DNA of 64,000 bases. Source: Mytilus californianus (Eukaryota > Mollusca > Bivalvia > Mytilida > Mytilidae). The position numbers and the translations under genes were made by a program. The stretch covers positions 56,494,851 to 56,558,850 of the forward strand of contig NW_026262582.1 of assembly GCF_021869535.1 (NCBI RefSeq), written 5' to 3'. This document shows positions 10,975 through 21,743 of this stretch, piece by piece (within the stretch, counting starts at the first letter, position 1; the number at the start of each line of letters is the position of its first letter). A model generated the notes under the pieces. That model saw only the letters and a program-made list of their open reading frames with translations. It was not told the origin of the DNA and searched no databases.

Positions 10975-11315
10975 CTGAAAATTAAAATGTATTACTTTAA
11001 AAACATATTTATCATAAAGCTGTATGCTTAATTAAGAAAACTGATACTATTGTTTGCCAATTTGTTAAAAGACTACACATAAGAAGCATTTTGCAATTCC
11101 AGAAAGTAATGCATTCTCATTCAGGGTAATTTTTGTCAAAAGCATAAGCCAGAACATTGTTATCATGAGGTTTATTACATACTACAGAATGGATATTCAA
11201 CTAATGGAGAAGGTTATACGGTGCCCTATAGTTGTTAACCGCTAGTCATTTGGTAGAGCTCTCTCAAAATAAATATGTGTAATAAGTTTCCACTTGCTTT
11301 GACCAAACCTTGGTT

Positions 11316-14111
11316 TATTCCTTGAATGCCAACATCCTTTGATCTACCGACAATTTACCTGTAAAATTATGTTGGCGTTCGAGGAATAGGTGTAAGTAGT
11401 TATCACAACAAAAGTGCATGCTTATCAAAACAATCAACAGATAGGTAAATTACAGGTAGCTAAATCTAGTTCATGTTTGTCAGGTTGTTGAAAATCATTT
11501 TTTGCTGTTACTACTTGAACAAATATGGATTCTCTTAAAATAAAACTTTGAAAAGTGTTGCATCACAAAGTCCATAAATTATGTGCATATTGTCAGTTTG
11601 CACAAATTTTACAATAGACTCTTTGGACTTTTGGATGGGTAATTTTTTCAATATTTCTATAGTTGTTTGTGCTGTTATATCCTCCCATATAACTTGATGG
11701 AATTTTTTGAAACTGTGTATCTCGTGTTAGATTACTATGTTTTATTTGGTTCAGTTGTTCGGGATATTTTTCTTGGTTATAATATTACACCTTTTTATTG
11801 TAAGTGATTCATAATATATTGTTAAGGTGTTATGTTCGCAACTCATCGGAATTCTTGTTACCCTATTTTATGGATTTTCTTGAATCTTTGTAGAGTTGTG
11901 GAAGATATTTTCATACTTTTTTCATATCATAAAAAGAAGAAATGAATCTATTTTGAATAATATATTATTTATTTGTACACAGAGCACACAGAAAACAATA
12001 CATATTACATATGCAAACATTCAGCAGATTGACAAAAAGCACTACATATGTGATCTGATAACAATTGTTGAATAGTGTATACAAGCACTTTTCACATTTA
12101 ACAGTCTATTACAAGTGTAAAAGATACGATGCTGAGTCTGCAAACTGTACAGTTGTCATCTCTCTGTTGGCATGTCGCTGTTTCAGGTTACCCGGTCTGG
12201 TCTCAATTTCTCTGTATTTTCTTTTTCTGTTCATTCGTTTACCACCGGCGGCGTACTGTAGCATTTGACATCTGGAAGCAGCTTCCTGGCGTTGTAACAG
12301 CTCGACCAACTTGTAGATATTTGGGTGTGGAGTCTGGACGATTTTCTTGATCTTTGAGTGCCACCCCTCTAAGTTGTTGGTTGTTCTTGGTCCTACAGTG
12401 TTGTAATGGTTCCACAGATGTCGGTTGCCTTCTACCCAGTACTCGGTCACGTAGTCAGTAAATCTCGTGGTGATGTCGGTATCTGTATCCTCTATGTCTT
12501 GGAGATCTTGAAACCAGACGTCCTCCACCTCCCCAGTTGGTACCATTGGAAGAACTGCTGCTCTTCTCACCAGTCTGTGGATGTCCTCGTTGTTCGAATA
12601 TGGAACTTGCAGGCCATACTCTTGAGTTTTCCGCCAGATACACTTGGTGTAGTGGAAAAAGCAACCTTTCTTGGTGATGCCAGGAAACACTGTAGAGGCT
12701 GCATTGTGTGCTGCTGTCTCGTAGTCAAGTACAATAGTCTCTGGTTGAAGTTGCAGTTGGTGTTGTTGACAGTAATCTTTAAGTAGTTGGAAGAAACGGA
12801 TGTAGGTTGCCTGGTCTTTTCCTGGTAGTAACGCAAAGACGAGTGGGTACATAGCTCCATTCACAAAGCTGTGTTGAGTGTATAACTGGTAAAAAGTAGA
12901 GGGACAACTGTAAAAGGTACCATCACCATAAAGAGTAGAAGCTGCTGTCAAGTGGCTCAAGTTGAAGTGGGTACTGAATATCAGGATACGGTCTTGGTCT
13001 CCATCATCAATGAGTAGGAAGTTATCACCAGTTGTCGTCTCTCTCCATTTACCCTCTAAGTTGATCTCCTGTCTTGAACTTGGCAGTTGAGGTATCGTCT
13101 TAATGCGCTGGGTGTAGAGTGATGTCTTGCAGGTTGTAAAGGTGGGCATTCTCTGATGGACTAGTCTTTCAGAGTCGTTGTCCCAGTCTCTGTTGCGTAG
13201 TTTGACTAATTCGTCTTCATATATTGTAGGTACTGGAGTGCTTTCAACAAGACATCTTTCTTTCATTCTTTTGAGTACTTGATCAACATTGAGCTGAACT
13301 GGGTATGATGGATGATTATGCTGATCGCTGATGTTAACTGGTATTCTATTGAGTGTGTTGATGGTAGCTGTGCAGTCAGACTTTACACATCTCCAGTAGC
13401 ATCTGTCTCCCCGTTTAGTCTTTACTCTGTACTTGTAGTTGTTGTAGACCAAGTTTTCTTTGCCAAGACGATTCTCAACAAACTGTATATTTAACTGTGC
13501 ATTAGCCATACTTGAAAAGTGAATGACATGACTTGCCTATCCTCCCCTTTTATGTGCATATTATTGGCTTAGACCTGTGCTCACTCAGTGTCAGCTTGGG
13601 CTGTGCTCATACTCATGCTCACCCAGTTTCCAGCTTGGAAGCTATCAAATTTAATTAATTTTTCTGATGATTTTAAATTTTAATTAATTGTTCAATTGAA
13701 AATTTCATATAGTTCATAATAACTAATAAAATATTTAAAATGATATGGAATTAAATAAAACTCTAATATCCTTTTTTTAGTTTGAAATAATTGTTTCTAG
13801 CTAAAATAACTTTAATATTTCTAATATGTCTTATGTTAATAAACATTTCCATTCCCAAAATATCTTTCTTTTTTAATAAAAAAGTGATAGAAATGTTTTA
13901 ATTTATTGATTTCTTTAAAATTCATAATAATTTTAACCCCAAAATCTACTATTTTTTTTTATCAAAAAGTGTTAACATGTTGCAATTAAATACTTATATA
14001 AACATTTAAATAGTTATGAAAACACCTTTTGTTATTCTATAAACATCTATTGAAATATTTTTGTTGGCGTTCAAGGAATAGGTAACATATAAAATGTTGG
14101 CATTCGAGGAA
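11316..14111 (-). mobile_element. Candidate MULE element around the transposase
   Basis: The word tgttggcrttcraggaa occurs four times and only around the transposase: 11316-11334 (minus orientation), 11370-11390 (plus), 14062-14082 (plus), 14095-14111 (plus). The outermost pair is inverted and matches at 16 of 17 bases, as terminal inverted repeats should. That would give a 2.8-kb element. No 8-10-bp target duplication could be confirmed at these ends, so the exact borders are open. Confidence 0.5.
12109..13509 (-). CDS. Intact FLYWCH-MULE transposase
   Basis: A single uninterrupted frame of 466 codons. Residues about 11-66 form a FLYWCH zinc finger: Y38-W39-R-C41, C46, then H64 and H66. Residues about 170-390 fit the MULE (Mutator-like) DDE transposase: first aspartate in Y-G-D196-G-T-F, second in V-L-D262-Y-E, a C-x-x-H (C283/H286) after it, and the glutamate in N-N-L-E381-G-W-H. 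A basic tail follows (K-R-M-N-R-K-R-K-Y). It would cut and rejoin element ends in the nucleus. The start ATG at 13507-13509 precedes the FLYWCH at the usual distance. The absence of any break suggests recent activity or a domesticated gene. It sits in same-strand orientation inside an intron of the unidentified spliced gene. Alternative: a host FLYWCH gene derived from a MULE. Confidence 0.9.
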   Translation of the reverse strand: MANAQLNIQFVENRLGKENLVYNNYKYRVKTKRGDRCYWRCVKSDCTATINTLNRIPVNISDQHNHPSYPVQLNVDQVLKRMKERCLVESTPVPTIYEDELVKLRNRDWDNDSERLVHQRMPTFTTCKTSLYTQRIKTIPQLPSSRQEINLEGKWRETTTGDNFLLIDDGDQDRILIFSTHFNLSHLTAASTLYGDGTFYSCPSTFYQLYTQHSFVNGAMYPLVFALLPGKDQATYIRFFQLLKDYCQQHQLQLQPETIVLDYETAAHNAASTVFPGITKKGCFFHYTKCIWRKTQEYGLQVPYSNNEDIHRLVRRAAVLPMVPTGEVEDVWFQDLQDIEDTDTDITTRFTDYVTEYWVEGNRHLWNHYNTVGPRTTNNLEGWHSKIKKIVQTPHPNIYKLVELLQRQEAASRCQMLQYAAGGKRMNRKRKYREIETRPGNLKQRHANREMTTVQFADSASYLLHL

Positions 14112-14657
14112 GACACCCAAACCTTTATGTTAAACAGAATGTCCCTCTTCAAGTTTAAGTTAGGCTTAACAATTTTAACTGTCTTCAGCAAAAAACACAG
14201 AAATGGTCAAAATCACCATGAACGGCAACACCTATAAAAAATCAACTGCAGATTGTTTTTACTTAAGTACAGTTTCTCATATTATAGGGTTAAAGAAAAT
14301 AGCAAAATTCTTTAAAAAAAACATGGAAAGTATCATTTAGGCACAATTCCAAACATGAAGCTCCCACAAAACTGAATCATTCACCTGGTAAAAAATAACC
14401 AATTTTACTTAAATATTCATTTGGTTTTCTGTTTTGTTTTTTTTTGCAATCAGTTATGTTTGCTTATTTGTAGAAATTATTCAGTGGCGTTTTTGTAGGT
14501 CTTGTTTTGAATAGCATTTTTACTGTTTACAGTCTATAATCCTTAATACCTATCTGATGAAAAACTTCATTTAATGACAATAAATGTTTCAGCTAGTGTG
14601 ACAATTTTGCCATGTTGACTTTCTAGTCGATCTTATTTTGAGGATATTTTTGCTTTA

Positions 14658-14694
14658 TATAGATATAAGAAGATGTGGTATGAGTGCCAATATA
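14658..14694 (-). repeat. Truncated 'gatgtggtatgattgcc' repeat
   Basis: The block agaagatgtggtatgagtgc is cut off where the next repeat (14700-15325) begins, which suggests the latter inserted into it or lies beside it. Confidence 0.5.
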
Positions 14695-14699
14695 GTTTT

Positions 14700-15325
14700 T
14701 TTTTATTATTATTGTTTGACATAAAAAGTCATCATTCAGGGGAAATAAAAGAGTTGGTTGACTATTTCAGACATGGAGAATGATTTTCAGATCTTATTTT
14801 GCTGTACATTTTACTTTTTAACTGTTTTTCACTGCAAAAAATGGGAAAAAATCATCTGTCAAGGGCAACAACTCAGGGGTCAATTGACAATTTTAACATT
14901 ACGGACTTAACATAGATGTTATTTTGCTGAAAATAATGCAAGAGACAGACCTCTACATCCAGATTAATCCTACCAGATTCAGATTTACTCTAGCTGCTTT
15001 TTTAAGAAATAAGTCAAACACTTAGAAATTCACTTAAAATTGACATTTTTGGGCAGTAACTCAAAAATAGACTATCCAATTTTTCTAAACATTCTGAGGT
15101 TAACCGTAACATGTTGATCATTTTAACCTCATGTTAGATTTTCTCTGTTTACTTGGACCCCTGGATAGAGGTTTGACTAGATATCCTAATACACATTTAA
15201 ATAACGCTTTGTAACATTTGGCCTAGTATTTAATGATTAAAGATTTGTAAAAAAGTTTACTATGAGGAATGGACGACAGACGATGACAGACTCCAATTGA
15301 TAGCCTTTTAGGCTAGGTGAGTTAA
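14700..15325 (-). repeat. Hairpin-headed dispersed element (family B, 'agctcacc')
   Basis: Read on the minus strand it begins 'taactcacctagcctaaaag', continues with a GTC-rich stretch, and then with the long degenerate blocks seen at 43951-45060 ('aggatatctagt', 'gagttgttgccctt', 'cagcaaaataagatct'). It has the same layout as the plus-strand copy but has diverged strongly. No coding sequence. Confidence 0.65.
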
Positions 15326-15487
15326 AAAAGAGTCATCCGACATAGTTTTAATCAAAATCAACAGTAGGTCATTATCTTAACATTCTAAACACTTCTGTTC
15401 TTAACAGATATTCTCTATAACAGTTTTATAGCTTATAGACAGTATTTGTAATTTACAACTATAAATGTTTAAGGCTAGATTATATAC

Positions 15488-15576
15488 CTCCCCAACTTTT
15501 GTTGGCGACAGGTAAATCATTTGTTTTTTTCTAAAAAGTTCATACTGCATCATACCTATTGACGGGTTGTTGTTGT
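15488..15576 (-). CDS. Candidate exon, possibly of the same spliced gene
   Basis: The minus strand has acceptor ttttttgatgacag, an 89-base open frame and donor gtatat. The peptide includes N-P-S-I-G-M-M-Q-Y-E-L-F-R-K-K and Y-L-S-P-T-K-V-G-E and looks protein-like. An ATG at 15581-15583 is in the same frame, so it could also be a first coding exon. Its phase does not join directly to the candidate at 17416 or to the exon at 10892, so at least one more exon would be needed on each side, or it belongs to a separate transcript. Confidence 0.42.
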
Positions 15577-16139
15577 CTGTCATCAAAAAAGGTCCACAAT
15601 AAAATAACAAGATGTACAATATTCAACAGTATCACCGAGCTTTTCTCAAGACACTCTCCAGATTCCAAAAGCCATAGATAAAAATACAACACATCTGTAT
15701 ATCCAAATCTGAAGGAACAAGATATGAAAATGCAGTTCTATAGCCTTGTAAAATTAATTTTCGGGTTATCCCATGCCAGTCAATTTATTGACCTTAAACT
15801 TACAGATGACATATTTGTAAAAAAAAAAAGGTGCAATGGAACTGCTCACATGGATCAGATACGCTTTCAGATAAACAGTTGGAATAAAATTTTAAAAATG
15901 TTAAAAAACAAAAGTGGTGTCTCTGAATTTTTCGGTAGAAATTACAGTATTGAAATTTGTAGATTTGTTTTATTTGACATCAGTCAATATACTGTAATAG
16001 GTTGTTTAAATAGGCCTTCTAAATAAAGCATGAAAAATGCATGCATTTGCAAAACGAGTATTTATTTAAGAATATCAAACAGACAAAAAATCATTTCTAA
16101 AGGACAATAGTCCAAAGAAGTTGTTTTATTTTGACTTAA

Positions 16140-16890
16140 GGATTTGAGGAGCCAAAATGTTTTAGAATTAAACTTTTTTCTTAACCTGATTTTTGGGTTC
16201 ATATGGCTGTTAGAAAGTAAATCATACGGTGCATTTCTTCTTTTGCTACGGCCATTTGAAAATACCCAGTTTTACTGATTTTCCAATTTTTCATCAATTT
16301 TTACCCATTTTTGGGCTATTATCATGAGAAAAATTAGTTTCACAATTAGACTTTTTTTTATACTTTCACTAAAGAAGTGAGTCAATCTGAATAGATTTAA
16401 TTTGAAAAAAAACTAGAGTTTAAAACTAGTGTTAATATAAGAAAGTTTTATAAAATTTTGTTGCTTTTCGTGTCAAAAATTTTGTAAATTTGTGATTTTT
16501 CTTCTTTTTTGGGGGGAATAAAATGCATACTATTTCAACTTCTTTGTTATAAATGATTGAAAAAAAAATATCTTAGAAGTTTGAAAAGAAAAAAATGATA
16601 TCATTGGGATGTAAACATTTTGATAAAATCATTTCAATGTGATCTGCACCCAATTTCAACATTTTGGCTGATGACACTGACCGAATTGGTTATAAAATTT
16701 GAAAATTTTATTCCTCAAAAAGTACTTATTGTAAGTACACAATTTTTTTCACAGAGTTTAGTTTGGTTAAAGTATTTTTAAATTCATTGATATTTTCTAC
16801 TTGTATCACATGTTTTGGAAATAATTCCCGAACAAGATTTCAACGAGACTGAAACATCAGAAGAATACATCCTTAATGACAGACAAAATT
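16140..16890 (+). repeat. Inverted duplication, left arm
   Basis: Reverse complement of 19385-20100 with many substitutions and small indels. Shared landmarks include 'cccaaaaatcaggttaagaa', 'gcccaaaaatgggtaaaaat', 'catgtgata' and 'tattcttctgatgtttcag' (strand of the right arm). The arms are about 2.5 kb apart. It is either two copies of one dispersed element in opposite orientation or one old inverted duplication. Confidence 0.75.
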
Positions 16891-16924
16891 ATTAAGCTTA
16901 CGTAATTTGTGTAAAAGCTAATAA

Positions 16925-17035
16925 TGCTCTGTGTTGAAGGCCGTACCTTGACCTATATTGGTTTACTTTTATAAATTGTAACTTGGATGGAGAGTTGTCT
17001 CATTGGCACTCATACCACATCTTCCTATATCTATA
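16925..17035 (+). repeat. Dispersed short element, plus orientation
   Basis: Contains 'gctctgtgttgaaggccgta' and 'ggagagttgtctcattggca' and ends 'ataccacatcttcc'. This is a full-looking copy of the family whose minus-strand pieces lie at 10581, 14658 and 47628. The opening words recur alone at 43614. A TA microsatellite follows at 17186-17202. Confidence 0.65.
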
Positions 17036-17415
17036 TATAAGTTCCTATGGCAGTGCTAATTATAGACTTGGTTGTCTTTATAAATGTATAGACCATTCTT
17101 ATGTTTTGGGTTATCTATGAAATTAAAAGGAGTTGATTACAGATCTTTGGTTTAAATTTTCACACTTTTTCTGTTACAAGTTGTATATATATATATATAT
17201 AGAAAATCAATGCAATCACCTTCACTTATGCATTAAATTAGTGTTGTTCAGGAATTGGTTTTTGTGAAATGTTTAAGGGGACTAGTTATTTTTCTGCAAC
17301 CGGTGTTTACATTGATTTGTGAATTTTTTTATCACACCTTGGTATTTTGTTCTTCACATCAAAATATAAAAAAAAAATACTGGTCATCAATATAATAAAT
17401 ACAAAAATCAGATAC

Positions 17416-17449
17416 CCTGCTTCCCTCATCAATTTTATAGAAGTCTTGT
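17416..17449 (-). CDS. Candidate 34-base micro-exon
   Basis: The minus strand has a very good acceptor (tattttctggttttcag) and donor GCAGG|gtatct around 34 bases. Entered with two bases completing a codon, it reads K-T-S-I-K-L-M-R-E-A. That phase fits the candidate exon at 18004-18052. The small size makes chance hard to exclude. Confidence 0.35.
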
Positions 17450-18003
17450 CTGAAAACCAGAAAATACATTTGACATTTAACTAACATCACCAGAGTAAGG
17501 TTATTGTGACAAATATTCAAAAAAATACAAGGCATGATAATAAACAGAAATATTGGTGGATTGTTAAATTTCTGTATCTTTTTTGATAATAAAAAATTGA
17601 CACAACAGAAATATTGAATATTCACAAAATAAGTTCGCATACCCTTCCAGCGGTTACAAGTCAGGAAAGTGTACAATGATAATTACTGTTACTTCATGTT
17701 TTATGTTTATTTATGTTTTAAAATGTTTTCTTCTCAATATGACAGAGACAGAAGGTTAATTGGGATTAAAAAATCTAACTACAACCGGCAGACAGAATTT
17801 TTTGTTTTTGCTGTGTCCAGTTCTGGTATTATACCCTTTACCCTAACTGTCCTCAATTTGAATTTTTTAACGAATACTCTAACCATATTAGTATTGAAAA
17901 GGCTATATAACATAAAATCAACTCACTTATTGTTATGCTTCATAAGAACTATTTAGGACATAAGATTAGATATGTAGCCCAATATAACACAGCATTTCAC
18001 CAC

Positions 18004-18052
18004 CCAACTGTCTGTCTCTCTCCTCTGATGTTATGTATTGGGTGGTCTGGGT
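18004..18052 (-). CDS. Candidate exon (T-Q-T-T-Q-Y-I-T-S-E-E-R)
   Basis: On the minus strand acceptor tatttcttgtgcag is followed by an open frame encoding T-Q-T-T-Q-Y-I-T-S-E-E-R-D-R-Q-L. The donor is either gtggtg (ending at 18004) or gtgaaa three bases later. It starts in phase 0, as the exon at 20945-21007 ends, so the two could join directly. Confidence 0.42.
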
Positions 18053-19059
18053 CTGCACAAGAAATACCATTGCCATGACTGATAAAAATTTTATACAAAT
18101 GAAATATCTGTTTTCCTGGATCTGTGGGGAAAAAATCAATGCTATGATTAGAAACACCTTAAAACAGTATAGGAAGTACACCCTTATGCATTGCCCTTTT
18201 GCTTTTTATGTTAAATTCAATTTCAAGCAGGCAGTCTTAAGGGCATCCAATAGTTTCAAGGGAATTAACATAATGCATGCCAATCAATCCCTGATAGGAT
18301 TTGATAGGATCCAATTTTCTGTCAGCATAAAAAAATAGTTTAACAAGTTTTATAGTAACAAGAAAAGTCAATATCAATGTGTGTCAAATTTCATTTCAAG
18401 GTTCAGATAGCGCAAAAATCCAGTTTTACCAAAAAAATAGATGGAAATAGTGGTTATTAAGAAGAGAATGTATGCCAATATTAAAGTACAAAATTAAAAT
18501 AGGTAGGGCCAATTTTCCATAAATTTATTACACACTGAACAGCTGTACTTTGAGGTTTCTACAACATTATATGGTATTTCTAAACATTTATTAACCAGAT
18601 TATAAATGCTTTATGTGACTTGCTTTAAAGTTCGGATGATATATTGGATATTTGGGAGATAAATAAAAAGGGCACAAAAACTAAAACCAAAGTTATGAAG
18701 GATGCATGTATAGGTAATATGTCTCGTTTTTCAGATATAAATTGAATCAGTTTTGTCACATCAAAAATCATGAATAATTTCAAAATTATTGTACAGTTTT
18801 CTTAAACTATAACCATTCACCCGAATAACAGTTTGATTTTATGAATAAATGTGAAATTATTAAAAGCGATTAAAATGTTAATAAAGGGATGTTTTGCGGG
18901 TATGTAAATGAAACAGCAGCCAAAACAAACAAAAAACATCTAGATGTCAACATATGGTCTTCAACAATACACGAGTGTGTACAGTTCTGACATAAAAAGC
19001 TCTAAATTGACTCGAGTCCTTAAATTAAGCCATAAAAAATTCAACATTCTGCAATAACT

Positions 19060-19400
19060 ATACCCGAGATGTTTCTCACTAGGAACATAAACAGAATAAA
19101 AGAGATAGATATTTATGATACACATTTTTTTTTTAGTTTTGAAGCAATAATTATTATTTAAAGGTAGATCTTTATAAGCAACATATAAAAAAAAACTTGG
19201 CAAATGTCGCGGATAACCTTGCAGGAATAATAAGTGGGAGTGTCGAAATTTTCTGCAACAACGTTGTGCATTTTCACGCTAACGTTGAGGTTACCAAAGG
19301 GGATGCAATTTTAAGGATGAATTGTGATTTATCTTCCAATCACGGTGACAAATATTCTTTATTTGCTATTTGGAGAAAGTATGACAAAAGACAGTAAAGG
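19060..19400 (+). repeat. Dispersed repeat shared with 35540-35950
   Basis: The blocks 'gctaacgttgaggttaccaa', 'tgatttatcttc' and 'tttggagaaag' recur in the same order at 35800-35910. A 66-codon open frame here (19197-19397) is not conserved in the second copy, so it is unlikely to be a gene. This block adjoins the right arm of the inverted duplication and may be part of the same element. Confidence 0.6.
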
Positions 19401-20100
19401 ATGTATTCTTCTGATGTTTCAGTCTCGTTGAAATCTCGTTCTAGAATTATTTCCAAAACATGTGATATAAGTGGAAAATATCAATTAATTTAAAAAAATA
19501 TCATAATCAAACTTAACTCTGTGAAAAAAATTGTGTATTTACAATAAGTAGTTTTTGGGTAATAAATTTGAATTTATTACCAATCAAGTCAGTCTCATTA
19601 GTCAAAATGTTGAGAAAATGGGTGAGGGGTACAAGAAATGATTTACCAGAAACATGTGCATCCCATATCAATTTTTTCTTTTCAAATTTCTTAGATATGT
19701 TTTTTTTTAATCATTTATAACATAAAAAGTTGAAATATTATACTTTTTGTTCTAAAAACAGATAAAAATCCAAAATTTTATAAAACTTCCTTATAGAACA
19801 CCTACCTATAGTTTTTTTAAAGTTGAATTTACTCAGATTGATCCACTTCATTTTTATTGAAAGTAAAAAAAAAATGTAATTGGGGAACTTTGATTTTTTT
19901 TCCTGAAAATAGCCCAAAAATGGGTAAAAATTGATAAAAAATGGGAAAATCATCAGAATTGAGTACTTTCAAATAGCTGAAGCAAAACAGAAGTGCACCA
20001 CCATATGATTTTTTCTTCAATTAATTTTTTACAGTCATATAAACCCAAAAATCAGGTTAAGAAAAAAAAATTTAAATGTAGAAATTTTTGGCTCCTCAGA
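19385..20100 (-). repeat. Inverted duplication, right arm
   Basis: Complement of 16140-16890. It ends just before a (CCCG)-rich stretch at 20171-20207 that could be a recombination hotspot or the end of an element. Confidence 0.75.
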
Positions 20101-20170
20101 GGTGTACATCATTAATGTAGAAAAATTAGAAAAAATACATAATAAGAAACTCTTGATTTCCACATTTTAA

Positions 20171-20207
20171 GGGCCGCCCGCCCGCCTGCCCGCCCGCCGC
20201 ACATCCA
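20171..20207. repeat. GC-rich simple repeat (CCCG/CCTG)n
   Basis: About 37 bases of gggccgcccgcccgcctgcc type in otherwise AT-rich DNA. Confidence 0.75.
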
Positions 20208-20940
20208 CTAATCAATAACCGATTTTTCTTTCGAAAATCAGGTTGAAATTAAAATAAAATACGAGAACTGAATTTGAGCTCCCCGAACGCAAGACTTGAA
20301 GTTGTACATTTTACATTTTGTATCTATAGTTTACAACAATGAGAAAAACACAATCATACTGTATTGTCGAAAACAAGTTTTGATGTACCCTAGTGTATCT
20401 TTTGGGCTCATTTTGTGTATGACATGTACTGCTGTAATGATATGATTTTAAGCGTGTTTTTATTGTAAATTAGAATATTGGAAGTAGAACAAGTAAAATG
20501 AAAACTTGTGTCTTATTATATTTCTGCCACATATATATTTCAAATATAAATATCTGCTTTTTGTGTATATATTTTATTTACTGGTATGGTTTAGAGCAAC
20601 AGTATTTTTTGCAGGACCAGATGATGTTCTTGAATGTCTAATTATATAACAGCTTCTGCTGTTGATTTTATCTAAATCTAATGTGGGGCCAATTTTAGTA
20701 GTAAGTGAACCTACTCCTTTGTTAACAAGCATATTGGAGACGATTTATGAAATTTTTATGAATGATTTTGCATAATTTAATCAAAAAGGTATATATATAT
20801 TGCTTACATGAACCAATAAGTTTTTTTATTTTAGAAAATTTATGCTTAAAGAGGTTTGGGTCAAAGCTCTGAATAAGGGTTGGTTAAATTAATTCAAAAC
20901 AGTTTTGGACCTTATAAAATTATAACTTAAATATATTTAC
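20208..20940. other. AT-rich stretch without recognised features
   Basis: One weak plus-strand acceptor (tattttttgcag at about 20613) leads to a short frame with an early stop. Nothing else is supported. Confidence 0.35.
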
Positions 20941-20944
20941 TCAC

Positions 20945-21007
20945 AAGTGGCATTTTTTCTCCTTGCTCTTCCTGTTGGTATTCATGTTCATAGGTTGGGT
21001 CCTTGTT
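20945..21007 (-). CDS. Candidate 21-codon exon, acidic
   Basis: The minus strand has acceptor gtgtttttcag, 63 bases open in frame, and donor gtgagt. The peptide is N-K-D-P-T-Y-E-H-E-Y-Q-Q-E-E-Q-G-E-K-M-P-L. Composition and splice signals look genuine. Its end phase matches the candidate at 18004-18052. Upstream exons would have to lie beyond the 21-32 kb repeat arrays or are lost. Confidence 0.5.
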
Positions 21008-21743
21008 CTGAAAAACACATGATTCTTCCATGTAATTACTATGACATTATTGAGTAAAATAATTACCGGTTAATATATCCTAGGTGGTCGAGTGGTCCAG
21101 CGTTTACAGGTCTAACATTGTTGGGCTGTTATTTAGACGAATAATTGTCGAAATCCGGATATGGTGTACTAACTTTTTTGCGGTTTTTATCCAACGCAAT
21201 CATAGGTTTGAACGTTGTTTTCAATTTAGACTTGTTTATATTTTTTCGTTTGGGCTTGTATTATATTTGCCTTTGGGTCTATATGATCCGTTCATCCTAT
21301 TTCGACTCTTCAAAATTCAAGAGTCTATCCTAAATTGAGGTAAATTATATGGCCTTCCAAATACCGTTTCGATTCCTAACATCACTGAAGAGACATTAAT
21401 TGTCGAAATCCGGATATGGTGTACTAATTTTTGCGGTATACCATCTTTTCCGCAAGTTTTCTTTTTGGTATTAAATTAATAGTTAAGATCCATTTCGTTA
21501 CATCTAGTGATCCGTTTATTTGGCAATCGCCAATGGCAGTCAGCAGGGTTTAAGAACATCCGTTGTTCGACCTGCTAGTCAAATGCGTTTTGTTAAAATA
21601 TACTTTTTCATTTTTTTGGTCTTTTTGGAAAATGTTGTTTGTGCTGTATTTAGACCCCTCTACCAAGAAATTTGTTTTGCATGCACACCTATAAAAATTG
21701 CGGATTTTATCCAACGCAATCATAGGTTTGTACGTTGTTTTCA

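Noticed and set aside
12129-12860. Several open frames overlapping the MULE gene
   Set aside because: They are shadows of the intact transposase frame in other registers.
15724-16026. 100-codon plus-strand frame with a hydrophobic start
   Set aside because: It contains an A11 run and AT-type composition, with no domain or splice signals of note.
17359-18338. Hydrophobic open frames on both strands
   Set aside because: AT-rich sequence gives F, I, Y and K-rich frames by chance. Only the small parts with splice sites (17416-17449, 18004-18052) were kept as candidates.
21081-21120. tRNA gene
   Set aside because: Only an A-box-like D-arm is present; no acceptor stem or T-arm follows at the right distance, so it is at most a SINE head.
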